Below are positions 53,350 through 63,977 of a DNA stretch of 64,000 nt, one piece after another (the stretch's first letter is position 1; each line of letters begins with the position of its first letter). The position numbers and the translations under genes were made by a program. A model generated the notes under the pieces. It ran no database searches. It had not been told where the DNA came from and was given only the letters and a program-made list of their open reading frames with translations. The stretch spans positions 1 through 64,000 of the forward strand of contig CALVPS010000006.1 in the NCBI GenBank assembly GCA_944354035.1, given 5' to 3'. Source of the stretch: an uncultured Clostridia bacterium (GTDB taxonomy: Bacteria; Bacillota; Clostridia; Christensenellales; Borkfalkiaceae).

Positions 53350-54126
53350 TTATTCTGCAGCGGGCTCTTCCGCCGCCGCAACGACCTCTTCGATGTCACT
53401 GGGCTCCGCCGCCTCGGCAGGCGCCTGCTCGGGAACGGGCGTTTCGCCTTGGTTGGCCTCGATGACCGCGTTGGCGATCACCGAAGAGATCAGCTTGATG
53501 GCGCGGATGGCGTCGTCGTTGCCGGGGATCACGTAGTCGATAAGGTCGGGATCGCAGTTGGTATCGGTAATGGCGACGATGGGGATGCGCAGCTTGCGCG
53601 CCTCGGCCACCGCAATGTCCTCGTTGTGCGGGTCGACGACAAACATTACGCCGGGCATGCCGCGCATGTTCTTAATGCCGCCCAAATTTTCCTGCAGCTT
53701 GTCCATCTCCTTTTTCAGGCCCAAAACTTCCTTTTTGGGAAGGAGATCGAACTCGCCGGAAGCCTCCATCCTCTCCAGCTTTTCTAAATAGTCGATGCGG
53801 GAACGGATGGTCTTGAAGTTGGTGAGCGTGCCGCCCAGCCAGCGCGAATTGACATAGAACTGCCCGCAGCGCTCCGCCTCCTCTTTGATGGCGTCCTGCG
53901 CCTGGCGCTTGGTGCCGACGAACAGCACGGACTTGCCCGCCTTTACCTGCTCGACAACGAACGCATACGCCTCCTCGATGAGCTTTGCCGTCATTTCGAG
54001 ATCGATGATGTGGATGTCGTGACGGGCGGCAAAGATGTACTTCTTCATCTTGGGGTTCCACTTTCTCGTCTGGTGCCCGAAATGGACGCCCGCTTCGAGA
54101 AGTTGCTTCATGGTGATAACTGCCAT
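53350..54126 (-). CDS. rpsB: 30S ribosomal protein S2
   Basis: The 258-residue protein carries the S2 landmarks [42 protein letters not shown] and the C-terminal [19 protein letters not shown]. The last 30 residues are an acidic Ala/Glu/Pro tail beyond the usual core. GGAGG precedes the ATG. First gene of the rpsB-tsf unit. Confidence 0.97.
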   Translation of the reverse strand: MAVITMKQLLEAGVHFGHQTRKWNPKMKKYIFAARHDIHIIDLEMTAKLIEEAYAFVVEQVKAGKSVLFVGTKRQAQDAIKEEAERCGQFYVNSRWLGGTLTNFKTIRSRIDYLEKLERMEASGEFDLLPKKEVLGLKKEMDKLQENLGGIKNMRGMPGVMFVVDPHNEDIAVAEARKLRIPIVAITDTNCDPDLIDYVIPGNDDAIRAIKLISSVIANAVIEANQGETPVPEQAPAEAAEPSDIEEVVAAAEEPAAE

Positions 54127-54247
54127 ACTTCCTCCGTTTTACCTCCCCGCCTTGCGTTGATCCCGCCCCTATCCGCAGCAAAAAGAATTTACGGACACGG
54201 AGAGCGGCGCGTGCGCGGGTGTGGATTGCGCCTTTGGCGCATGTGGT

Positions 54248-54276
54248 ATTGTACCATATCGCGCAGGCTTTGGCAA
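54248..54276 (-). promoter_or_regulatory. rpsB promoter with ~115-base leader
   Basis: TTGCCA (54276-54271) and extended TGG-TACAAT (54253-54248) are 17 bases apart on the minus strand. The leader begins with a GCGCCAAAGGCGC hairpin and could hold S2-dependent autoregulation. The 348-base gap 54127-54474 has no gene; besides this promoter it contains a long palindrome at 54399-54444. Confidence 0.75.
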
Positions 54277-54398
54277 CTTATTTTAAAGGGATTTCTCCGG
54301 TTTTTTCGTTCGCCGTCTAAAAGGCCTTTTCCGTTCCCGCGGCGGCATATGCGCCCTGCCGCAGGCCGGCATTTTTTACGGACGGCGGCGCATGCAAA

Positions 54399-54444
54399 GG
54401 GCCGTGTGGGCGGCGGCCCATATGCGCCGCCGCCCACACGGCCC
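54399..54444. repeat. 46-base near-perfect palindrome after engB
   Basis: Arms of about 18 bases (GGGCCGTGTGGGCGGCGG and complement) surround CCATATG-like centre. It lies 30 bases after the engB stop and may end that transcript, though neither side has a U tract. Confidence 0.7.
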
Positions 54445-54474
54445 GATCGCTGCACACGCGCGGCGCCCGCGCGC

Positions 54475-55051
54475 TCACGCGCGGACGCCCGCCGCCTGCG
54501 CGATACGGGCAAGGAGCGCGTCCCTGCCCTCGCCCGTCGTTCCGGAGACGGCGATCACGTTGTCCGCCCCCAGCCCCAGGGCATTGGCAACGGCGCGCAC
54601 GCGCTCTTTCTGCTTCATGCGGGAGAGCTTATCGCACTTGGTGGCGACGACGGTGAACGGGATATTGTGATACGCCAGAAATGCCAGCATGTCGCAGTCG
54701 TCTGCCGAAGGGTCGCGGCGGATATCGGAGAGCAGCAGCACGTGCGCCACATCCTCCCGCCGGGCGAAGAACGCGTCCAGCGTCTTGCCCCATTTGGCCT
54801 GTTCCTCCTTGGAGACGGCGGCGTACCCGTAGCCCGGAAGATCGGCCAGCCAAAACCACCCGAAATCGAAATAATTTACAAGGCGGGTACGCCCGGGCGC
54901 AGCGCTCGTCCTGGCCAGGTGCCGTTGCCCCGCCAGCATGTTGATCAGCGTCGACTTCCCCGCGTTCGACTTGCCGCACACCGCGATCATCGGCTGTTCG
55001 GGGTGCAAAAACTGCTGCTCACGGGCGGCGCCGGTAATAAATTTTGCGACT

Positions 55052-55062
<11 letters not shown>
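54475..55062 (-). CDS. engB: EngB (YsxC/YihA) ribosome-assembly GTPase
   Basis: The 195-residue GTPase has G1 GKSNAGKST, the G2 region TSAAPGRTRLVNYF, G3 DLPGYG, and TKCDKL as G4. EngB is needed for 50S maturation. It overlaps the end of lon by 11 bases, the classic lon-engB pairing. Confidence 0.95.
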
Positions 55063-57379
<2,317 letters not shown>

Positions 57380-57429
57380 ATGTTTTTCTCCTTGTCCGCC
57401 CGCAAACGCGCAACCGAGCGGACTTACAT

Positions 57430-57458
57430 ATTATATCACCCGTATGCGCGCCTTTCAA
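57430..57458 (-). promoter_or_regulatory. lon-engB promoter
   Basis: TTGAAA (57458-57453) and TATAAT (57435-57430) are 17 bases apart on the minus strand. Confidence 0.8.
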
Positions 57459-57583
57459 TCGCATTCGCGCAATTTTTTGCCCGTCGGGGCGCCCGCACGG
57501 ACATGCCTACGCCGCGGAAAAGACTGCACGGACCTGTCGGGCCGGGGCGGCGGCACAAAAAGCCCCCCGCCGAAAACGCCGCG

Positions 57584-57617
57584 AAAAAGCGGAGAGAATG
57601 CCATTCCCTCCGCTTTT
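57584..57617 (-). terminator. Rubredoxin/flavodiiron operon terminator
   Basis: AAAAGCGGAGGGAATG and CATTCTCTCCGCTTTT arms, followed by TTTTT on the minus strand. Confidence 0.8.
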
Positions 57618-57642
57618 AACGCCCTTTACGGCAAACGGTCCC

Positions 57643-57804
57643 TTAATCTTCCTTTGTAAAGTCCTCTTTGCCCACGCCGCAAAGCGGGCAGGTAAAGTCG
57701 TCGGGAACGTCCTCCCACTTGGTGCCGGGCGCAATGCCGTTATCGGGATCGCCGGCAGTTTCGTCGTAGATGTAACCGCACACCGAGCATACATATTTTG
57801 CCAT
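57643..57804 (-). CDS. Rubredoxin
   Basis: The 53-residue product starts [20 protein letters not shown] and has the two iron-binding CxxCG pairs at Cys6/Cys9 and Cys39/Cys42, a complete rubredoxin. GGAGG lies 7 bases upstream of the ATG. It follows the flavodiiron gene by 33 bases and is the likely electron donor to it, forming an oxygen- or nitric-oxide-scavenging pair. Too short for many gene callers, but unmistakable. Confidence 0.97.
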   Translation of the reverse strand: MAKYVCSVCGYIYDETAGDPDNGIAPGTKWEDVPDDFTCPLCGVGKEDFTKED

Positions 57805-57837
57805 TTTTATTCCTCCGTTTTTTGCCCGAAGGCATTT

Positions 57838-59055
57838 TTATTTTGTCTGTTCGGACGCCTTTACGTCGTCCGCCGCTTCTTTGGCCAGCGCGCGCAGCCG
57901 TTCGGCGCACGGCTCGTCGACGGCCGAAAGAATGGTCACCTTTTCGCCGATTTGGCGCATATTCTTCATCGAGGCCAGCGTTTCGCCCATCAGCGCACCC
58001 GCCTGCGGCGACCACGATCCGTTTTCGATCAGCGCATACGCCCTGTTTTGGTAGTTATGCGCCTTTAGATCGGCCAAAAGGTTCTCCATGTACAGAAAGA
58101 CCCCGTTGTTGTAAGTGGCAGAGGCGAACACGGCGTGCGAATAGCGGAACGCCTGCGCAAGCAGCTCGCTGACGTGCGCCGCCGATACGTCGTATACCTG
58201 CACGGGTACGCCCTGCGCCGCCGCGGCCGCGGCAAAAATTTCGGCCGCGTTTTGCGTGTGGCCGTACACCGAGGCGTAGAACACCGCAATGCCGCGCTCC
58301 TCCGGTGCGTAGGCGCTCCAGGTAAGGTACTTCTCAAGATACCACGCGATCCCCTCCTGCGTTCTCCAGACGGGACCGTGCAGCGGACAGATCGTGCGGA
58401 CGCACAGCGTAGCCGCCTTTTTGAGTACGTTTTGCACCTGCACGCCGTACTTGCCCACAATGTTGAAATAGTAACGGCGGGCGTCGTTTAAAAAGTCGCG
58501 CTCAAAGTGCACTTCATCGGCAAAAATACTGCCGGGGAGCGCGCCGAACGTGCCGAACGCGTCGGCCGAGAACAGGATGCCGTCCTCCGGCACATAGGTG
58601 AACATGACCTCCGGCCAGTGCACCATGGGCGCGAACACAAACCGCAGCGTGCGCCTGCCCACGGAGAGCGTATCGCCCTCCTTTACCTGCCGCACCGCGC
58701 CGGAAAAGCCGAAGTACTGCTTTAACAGCTGCGCCGTCTTTTGATTGGCGACCACGGTGACTGCGGGATATTTTTCGATCAGCCGCGCAAATGTGGCCGA
58801 ATGATCGGGCTCCATGTGATGCACGACGACGTAATCGAGCGCACGCCCCTGCAGCGCAAAGGCAAGATTTTCGAAAAACGCGTCGCCGACGGCGCTGTCG
58901 ACGGTATCGAACAGCACCGTCTTTTCGTCCGTCAACAGGTAAGAATTGTAGCTGACGCCGCGCGGGACGGGAAACGCGCCCTCGAACAGCGCAAGGCGAC
59001 GATCGTTTGCGCCCAAATACCAAAGCCCTTCCGCGACGGGAATACAATTTTGCAT
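57838..59055 (-). CDS. FprA-type flavodiiron protein (A-type flavoprotein)
   Basis: The 405-residue enzyme reduces O2 to water or NO to N2O. A metallo-beta-lactamase-like domain binds the di-iron site (HMEPDH at residues 80-85, more ligands at HWPE and HGP), followed by a flavodoxin domain from about 255 (VFYASVYGHTQNAAE). The ATG at 59055 has GGAG 10 bases upstream. Its promoter and the adjacent rubredoxin gene suit oxygen defence in an anaerobe. Confidence 0.95.
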   Translation of the reverse strand: MQNCIPVAEGLWYLGANDRRLALFEGAFPVPRGVSYNSYLLTDEKTVLFDTVDSAVGDAFFENLAFALQGRALDYVVVHHMEPDHSATFARLIEKYPAVTVVANQKTAQLLKQYFGFSGAVRQVKEGDTLSVGRRTLRFVFAPMVHWPEVMFTYVPEDGILFSADAFGTFGALPGSIFADEVHFERDFLNDARRYYFNIVGKYGVQVQNVLKKAATLCVRTICPLHGPVWRTQEGIAWYLEKYLTWSAYAPEERGIAVFYASVYGHTQNAAEIFAAAAAAQGVPVQVYDVSAAHVSELLAQAFRYSHAVFASATYNNGVFLYMENLLADLKAHNYQNRAYALIENGSWSPQAGALMGETLASMKNMRQIGEKVTILSAVDEPCAERLRALAKEAADDVKASEQTK

Positions 59056-59088
59056 GTTTTTTACTCCGTAAATTGCTTTTCGCCGAGC

Positions 59089-59117
59089 ATTATAGCACAT
59101 TGCGCGGCAAAATGCAA
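59089..59117 (-). promoter_or_regulatory. Flavodiiron operon promoter
   Basis: TTGCAT (59117-59112) and TATAAT (59094-59089) are 17 bases apart on the minus strand. Confidence 0.75.
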
Positions 59118-59229
59118 GCGCGTAGCCGAAGCGATATGCAAATTACCGACCGCGCACGGTTAAAACTGTTGCCGTTAAGACCGCCCCGCCGCGTTGCGAT
59201 CGGCACGGCACGGCGATATCGGGCATGCG

Positions 59230-59742
59230 CTATAACAGGCCGCGGTTTTCGTCCATCAACGTAATTACGTTCTGCAGCCCCGCATCGTCGTCCAAATACA
59301 CCACGCCGTCTGCGGACGCGCCGATCATATAGCAGAAAGTTCCGTCCATATAGATCCAGGACGAAGCGGTCACCAAAAGTTCCTTGCCCTGTTTTGCGAT
59401 CTCAAAAAAGCCGCTTTCGATCAACAGCGCCGCATTGGCGGGTAAAATTTCCAACGCGCTGAAATAATACTCCGTCTCCATGCCGTCCCGAAAGGTGAGT
59501 TCCAAATAAAGACTTTCGTCGGGCGGGAGCGGCATGGAGGGATCCCACGAGTGCCAAACCCAACCGCGCTCTTCTTCATGGACAAGCACGCGGATATCGG
59601 ATACGATCCCGGCATACGTATAATAGTTGGAGCGGTCGCTTAAATGACGGTACATGATGCCGTTGAACCCGCAGGCAGTCAAAAGAAACGCCGCTGCCGC
59701 AGAAACGGCCGCCGCGGCGGCATACAGGATCGATCGCTTCAT
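59230..59742 (-). CDS. Putative lipoprotein
   Basis: The 170-residue protein starts MKRSILYAAAAAVSAAAAFL followed by LTAC, a lipobox with Cys24 as the lipid-attached residue. The mature part is acidic and beta-rich with many aromatic residues; I recognise no family. A strong AAGGAGG ribosome site precedes the ATG at 59742. It is a single gene with a good promoter and probably sits on the outer face of the membrane. Confidence 0.8.
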   Translation of the reverse strand: MKRSILYAAAAAVSAAAAFLLTACGFNGIMYRHLSDRSNYYTYAGIVSDIRVLVHEEERGWVWHSWDPSMPLPPDESLYLELTFRDGMETEYYFSALEILPANAALLIESGFFEIAKQGKELLVTASSWIYMDGTFCYMIGASADGVVYLDDDAGLQNVITLMDENRGLL

Positions 59743-59837
59743 ATCGCACCTCCTTTCCGCAAGGCCCTGCACAAACACTGTGCCGTCGCTTTGCGGCAAA
59801 CCGCCCGCTCGACGCGCCCGTCGACCGTTGCTGTTTT

Positions 59838-59866
59838 ATGATATCACGGCTATGGCCAAATGTCAA
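59838..59866 (-). promoter_or_regulatory. Lipoprotein gene promoter
   Basis: TTGACA (59866-59861) and TATCAT (59843-59838) are 17 bases apart on the minus strand. Confidence 0.75.
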
Positions 59867-59889
59867 TACCGGAAAATTTTTGCGGCGCG

Positions 59890-60594
59890 CTATGTCTGCC
59901 GCGACGCCCTGCCGTTCAGCTTTTTGATCAGAGCGATATAGCCGATCGAAATGCCCGAAATAAACAGGATCAGCAGAACGATCCACCAGACGCAACCCAT
60001 AAAATAGGGCATCTCCGAACTAAAGCCGAACGCACCGGCGGGCGAATCCCAATTGAGGAAAAAGTAGGGATAATTGTTGCCGCCGCCGAAATCCCAATCG
60101 AGCGCATACCCGATACCCGCAAATACAAGGTAATACACGGGCGGGATCAGCGCAAAGAAAAACTGCTTATAGCCGAGCTTTTGCGGACGGCAGAGGAACA
60201 GATCGACCACTGCGGCAAGCGGCACGACGACGTGGGTCAGCACGTTCGCCGCCGATCGGAAACTGTTCGGCATGGTGGGAGCAAGCACGCAACAGAAGAC
60301 GATCCCCGTCAGGGTGATCGAGACGGTGAACACAAACTTGACGACGTGCAGAGCGTGCGGGATCACAAAAGCAGGTTTAACGAGTGTGACGAGGTTCAGC
60401 ACAAAAAATACGGCGCAGACGGCGCCGATCCAGAGATTGGACTGTACGGTAAAGTATAAAAACGCCGTACCTCCGGCCATAAAGTCCCCGCCCATCCGCG
60501 AAGTGAGCGCGATCCCCGCGATCATGCACGTCGCGGTAAGAAGCTGCAGCACGAGCGAAACGGCCTTTGCCGCCGTGCATCTGCGTTCTGTCAT
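59890..60594 (-). CDS. Pr6Pr-family membrane protein
   Basis: The 234-residue protein has six or seven membrane helices and the Pr6Pr pattern FTVQSNLWIGAVCAVFFVLN, HVVVPLAAVVDLFLC and PPVYYLVFAGIGYA. The family has no defined biochemical function. The ATG at 60594 has a GGGTAAAGGG-like site. The nearest DNA upstream is repeat copy C. Confidence 0.85.
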   Translation of the reverse strand: MTERRCTAAKAVSLVLQLLTATCMIAGIALTSRMGGDFMAGGTAFLYFTVQSNLWIGAVCAVFFVLNLVTLVKPAFVIPHALHVVKFVFTVSITLTGIVFCCVLAPTMPNSFRSAANVLTHVVVPLAAVVDLFLCRPQKLGYKQFFFALIPPVYYLVFAGIGYALDWDFGGGNNYPYFFLNWDSPAGAFGFSSEMPYFMGCVWWIVLLILFISGISIGYIALIKKLNGRASRQT

Positions 60595-62665
60595 ACCCTT
60601 TACCCCGTTTTCCTTTTGATTTTTTACAATACGCCGGATGGGAGCGGCGCGTCCCTTCCCCCGCGGCATGCCGTAAGGAGCGACGCGTACCCGCCGGCAC
60701 GCAAAATACGACGCGATCGAATGCGGCAAGACGGGCGCCTCGGCGAGGTGAAGGCCGCAGCGCACCGCGCAACGCGGGCAAGCGCTTAGCAACGCATAGG
60801 CGCCCCGGGTTTCGCTTTCGATCGGGTTCGTCCGATCCCCTTACAGTATACCAAAAAAATTTGCCGACCGCAAGGATTTGCGGCCGACGGCTTTGCATTA
60901 TTTCCGTTCGAGACAAAGCAGCGTCTCGACGTGTGTCGCCGCTGCCTTTTTGATACGCATCTTCGCCCTCGTATTCCGACGAGTGATACGATTCTTTACG
61001 GGCGGTATAGCTTTTGCGCGGACTCCTGAAATCGTGCGATGTCAGGCTGTCCTTAAAGCCAGATTTATAGATAAAAGTTATAAGTTCGGGGTCTTTGTTG
61101 CCCTCTTCATCATAGCCGCCGACAATTACCCTTTCGACAATGCTTTCAAAGACGTATCTGTCAAATTCTTCAAGCACGGCGTGTTCTTCCAGCGTCTTGC
61201 GGAATACCGCTATTCTCTCCCTGACGTTGCCGTAAACCTTTGCCGCTTCCTCGCATTGGGCGAGCTCGCCCTTGGCTACCTCTATTTTAGCAGACAGCTC
61301 TGAATATTTCAACTCAAAATCTTCTTTAATTAAAACTTCGTCCAGCCTCATATCGACGAGCTTTGCCCTCTTCCCTTCGAGCGCGGCGACATCGCGTTTA
61401 GCTTTTTCGAGCTGTTTTAAAGAATTATCTTCCGAAAGATTCTTTTCAACACGCGCAAGGAATTCTTCCAGCACCCCGTCGGCATTTTCGCAGAGCAGCT
61501 TGTACGACTCGACAAACGCCTTCTTAATTTGCACTTCCTCCACGCCCTTGCTGTCGGGGCAGAATTTTTTGCCGCCTTTCGTGGCTTCGACGCACTGCCA
61601 TACAACTTTGCTGTGAGCAGTTCCGCTATGCCAGCATCTGCGCGTCAGAGTCCCGCCGCAAAATCCGCATTTAATCAGACAACTGAAAGCGTACTTGCGC
61701 GTAAATATTTCGCGCTTCCCGCCGTCGGTCTTGCGGGGATTGCTTCTGCGGTGTAATATTTCCTGCGCCTTTTCGAAAACTTCTTCCGAAATAATCGGCT
61801 CGTGGTGGTCAGCCAGATAATATCTGTCCTCTTCCCCGAAATTGGTGAGTCTGCGCTTTGATATGGGGTCAACGGTGAAGGTTTTGCCCATTAGTAAATC
61901 GCCCTTGTACTTTTCGTTTTTGATAATGCCTATAACCGTAGATTCGGGCCAAGCCGTGCCGCCGCGCTTGGTTTTATAGCCGAGATTTCGTAGCTCTTTT
62001 GAAATGACGCTGCCGCCTGCACCTTCAATATATCTTCTGAAAATGTAGCGCACAATCTCCGCTTCCTCTTCGTTGACGGATATGGATTTGCTTACGGGGT
62101 CATAGTCGTATCCGAGGCAGCCCTGAAAGCCGACCATTTCACCGCGTTGCATCTTCATCTTTAAGCCCTTTTTGACATTGGCAGATATGTTCTCCACTTC
62201 CTGCTGGGCGACTGAGCTCAGGACGACGAGCAAAAGCTCGCCGTCCATCGTCAGCGTGTTGATGTTCTCTTCCTCGAAGAATACGGCAATATTCCTCTCT
62301 TTGAGCATACGCACATATTTCAGCGTGTCCAGAGTATTCCTTGCAAAACGCGAAATTGACTTGGTTATGACCATATCCACCTCGCCGTTCATACAATCAT
62401 TGATGAGCCTTTGGAATTCCTCGCGCTTGGCAACCTGCGTACCCGTAATACCCTCATCGGCGTAGATTCCCGCGAACAGCCAATCGTCTTTCTTTTTTAT
62501 GAGCTCAGTATAGTATGTAACCTGCGAGCGATAGCTGTTTAGCTGGTCTTCGTCGTTCGTGCTCACCCTGCAATAGGCGGCTACGCGCAGTTTCCCCTTT
62601 GCGTTACCGCCTTTTCTGCGGGCATAAACACGATTATTGCCTTTAATTACTTCAACGTTCATCAT
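60377..62665 (-). CDS. Large serine recombinase (integrase), reading through the element boundary
   Basis: The N-terminal resolvase domain has the catalytic serine in AAYCRVSTNDED (Ser35), followed by the Recombinase domain, a zinc-ribbon (CGFCGGTLTRRCW ... FCPDS) and a long coiled coil (about 420-500). Such enzymes integrate conjugative or genomic-island elements. About 570 residues fit the family; the remaining ~190 (from about 60946 downward) are translated from host DNA, the rlmD remnant, repeat C and the Pr6Pr 5' region, with no in-frame stop until 60377. The two adjacent ATGs at 62665/62662 follow AAAGGTGA. Lower GC than the host backbone marks it as acquired. Confidence 0.9.
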   Translation of the reverse strand: MMNVEVIKGNNRVYARRKGGNAKGKLRVAAYCRVSTNDEDQLNSYRSQVTYYTELIKKKDDWLFAGIYADEGITGTQVAKREEFQRLINDCMNGEVDMVITKSISRFARNTLDTLKYVRMLKERNIAVFFEEENINTLTMDGELLLVVLSSVAQQEVENISANVKKGLKMKMQRGEMVGFQGCLGYDYDPVSKSISVNEEEAEIVRYIFRRYIEGAGGSVISKELRNLGYKTKRGGTAWPESTVIGIIKNEKYKGDLLMGKTFTVDPISKRRLTNFGEEDRYYLADHHEPIISEEVFEKAQEILHRRSNPRKTDGGKREIFTRKYAFSCLIKCGFCGGTLTRRCWHSGTAHSKVVWQCVEATKGGKKFCPDSKGVEEVQIKKAFVESYKLLCENADGVLEEFLARVEKNLSEDNSLKQLEKAKRDVAALEGKRAKLVDMRLDEVLIKEDFELKYSELSAKIEVAKGELAQCEEAAKVYGNVRERIAVFRKTLEEHAVLEEFDRYVFESIVERVIVGGYDEEGNKDPELITFIYKSGFKDSLTSHDFRSPRKSYTARKESYHSSEYEGEDAYQKGSGDTRRDAALSRTEIMQSRRPQILAVGKFFWYTVRGSDEPDRKRNPGRLCVAKRLPALRGALRPSPRRGARLAAFDRVVFCVPAGTRRSLRHAAGEGTRRSHPAYCKKSKGKRGKGYDRTQMHGGKGRFARAAASYRDVHDRGDRAHFADGRGLYGRRYGVFILYRTVQSLDRRRLRRIFCAEPRHTR
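60669..60850. repeat. Dispersed inverted-repeat element, copy C (shorter, diverged)
   Basis: The right end (TTCGCTTTCGATCGGGTTCG then CCCCTTACAGTATA to 60850) and an inner segment near 60718-60740 (GCGGCAAGACGGGCG) match copies A and B in the orientation of A. The left part is much reduced and poorly conserved; the left boundary (GCCGTAAGG) is uncertain. It lies between the Pr6Pr gene and the mobile-element boundary. Confidence 0.6.
60853..60892 (-). terminator. Terminator after the rlmD remnant
   Basis: On the minus strand an imperfect stem (TTGCGG/CCGCAA core, GCCG flanks) is followed by AAATTTTTTT. It lies directly behind the remnant stop codon and abuts repeat C. Confidence 0.7.
60898..60960 (-). 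pseudogene. 3' remnant of rlmD-like 23S rRNA uracil methyltransferase gene
   Basis: In a frame different from the recombinase, the minus strand reads RIKKAAATHVETLLCLERK and a TAA at 60900-60898. The HVET motif plus a short basic tail is the usual C-terminus of RlmD/RumA-type m5U methyltransferases. A terminator follows directly. This is what remains on this side if the element integrated at the 3' end of that gene. How much of the first residues is host or element DNA is unclear. Confidence 0.5.
60930..60965. other. Probable attachment-site junction of the mobile element
   Basis: Upstream of about 60960 the minus-strand DNA encodes recombinase; downstream it encodes the methyltransferase tail. 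The crossover must lie near here, but the exact core cannot be fixed without the other junction. Confidence 0.45.
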
Positions 62666-62728
62666 TCACCTTTCATAAAAATCGTATTAACTTTATAGTG
62701 TGTATTATACAATATCTCCTATAAAATG

Positions 62729-62890
62729 TCAAGCGGTCAAATCTGACCTGACGCCATAATCATTCATAAGATCTTTTTTAATAGCGTTGTATTCCTCCTT
62801 AGAAATCAATCCGCACGATAACAGCGTTCTCAACATTGAAAGCTGTATGCTGTATCGCGCAACCCTTTCATTGCATTTGTTTTCCGTAAT
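62729..62890 (-). CDS. Short SHOCT-like protein next to the recombinase, ATT start
   Basis: The 53-residue product reads (M)TENKCNERVARYSIQLSMLR and ends with LISKEEYNAIKKDLMND plus a short tail, the SHOCT-type short C-terminal motif often found beside serine recombinases. The frame has a stop just upstream, leaving ATT at 62890 as the apparent start behind AAGGGG. The first in-frame ATG would drop 18 residues. It ends 64 bases before the recombinase start and is probably cotranscribed. Function unknown. Confidence 0.6.
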   Translation of the reverse strand: MTENKCNERVARYSIQLSMLRTLLSCGLISKEEYNAIKKDLMNDYGVRSDLTA

Positions 62891-63320
62891 ATTTTCCCCT
62901 TAAAATTTATTCGTTGTTTTTTCTATAGTTCTCCTTTCCGTATTCACGGCGCTTCTATTAATTACACTACTGCGCGCATATCACTTCGGCATCTTTTTTG
63001 AACCGTATGCCGCAGAAGTTTTTTGATTTTTCTCTCCCTGCGCAACGTCACGCAGAATTATTTTGCATTGTAGTCGCCACTCTGCGACTCACTGCTTAAA
63101 TTTTTAAAATTAGCAACCACTTTGTTTTGCTGATTAAATGTTTATATCTAGGCAATAGTTTTGGCGGGTTTCCCGCAAAATTTGCGCAAGCAAAATCTGT
63201 CGAAGGTGGCATTTATCCCACCTTCCTTATCCTGCTTGCAAAAATCCCAATTTTTGTACCACAGTTTTAAAACTTTTGCTTGCACGTTTGGTTGTTCTTT
63301 GCTTTCTGATTACCCCTATA
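62891..63320. other. AT-rich intergenic region of the mobile element
   Basis: No gene is supported in these 430 bases. Visible structures are a GAAGGTGG/CCACCTTC stem (about 63203-63225), which may end the 63321-63977 transcript, and a GCGGG-TTT-CCCGC hairpin near 63165. Base composition is clearly lower in GC than the host backbone. Confidence 0.6.
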
Positions 63321-63977
63321 CTATGTGCCGATTATCGCACTTCGGTTGCTGATTATTCTATAAAGACTTGTCTCCGATTTCCACTCTTCGCTCTTATGTA
63401 TCGCGTGGTTGAGCGCCATCCAATCAACGCCCTCTTTCAACCTTTCGCTGTACACGTCGTCTTTGATTTGTGGGTTGAGTACGAGAAATTCTGCAAAATT
63501 TAGCGGCTTGTCCTCGGTTTTCTTTTTAGCTTTTCCCCCCTTGCGTCCGCTCTCGCTTCGCACTTTGCTCAAATCAAGGCTTTTGCGAAACAACTTGAAG
63601 TAAGAGTCAACGGGCGGTTTGAGTTCCGTGGGTTCGACACCTTCGAGCATATAATCACACATAGCTTTTACAAATTGCCCTGCGCTTGCGTTGTCTTTGA
63701 GTGTGTTCAGCATGCGCGCGTATGCCGCTGAGAAGGTGAAATGCTTCATCTTGCGGTTGAGATAGTAGGGCTTTTTATCTTGCCTTTCTATTGCGGTCGC
63801 GTCGTTCAGTGTGGGATAGATTATCTCCCAGAAGCAATTTTCGTTCTCTGTCTTGCCCTGACTATCCACGCCGTTGAACGTATAATTACAAATCCGCTTT
63901 GCAAATCTGCCCGCCTCGTCGTCCTCCAACTGCGATATGACGTCATAGTAAATGTCGTAAAAAGTAAATTGTTCCAA
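63321..63977 (-). CDS. DUF6291-like mobile-element protein with an internal duplication
   Basis: The 218-residue protein contains two related halves: EQFTFYDIYYDVISQLEDDE with AGRFAKRICNYTFNGV (1-45) and KHFTFSAAYARMLNTLKDNA with AGQFVKAMCDYMLEGV (77-120). Each resembles the DUF6291 unit common in phage and conjugative elements. A basic linker (SGRKGGKAKKK) and a short C-terminal region follow. The start is TTG at 63977 with GGAGG 6 bases upstream. Function is unknown; replication-associated roles are plausible for the family. Confidence 0.65.
   Translation of the reverse strand: MEQFTFYDIYYDVISQLEDDEAGRFAKRICNYTFNGVDSQGKTENENCFWEIIYPTLNDATAIERQDKKPYYLNRKMKHFTFSAAYARMLNTLKDNASAGQFVKAMCDYMLEGVEPTELKPPVDSYFKLFRKSLDLSKVRSESGRKGGKAKKKTEDKPLNFAEFLVLNPQIKDDVYSERLKEGVDWMALNHAIHKSEEWKSETSLYRIISNRSAIIGT

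Noticed and set aside
60377-60945. The last ~190 residues of the recombinase frame as a new C-terminal domain
   Set aside because: They are arginine-rich translation of the host junction, repeat C and another gene in a shifted frame, not a conserved domain.
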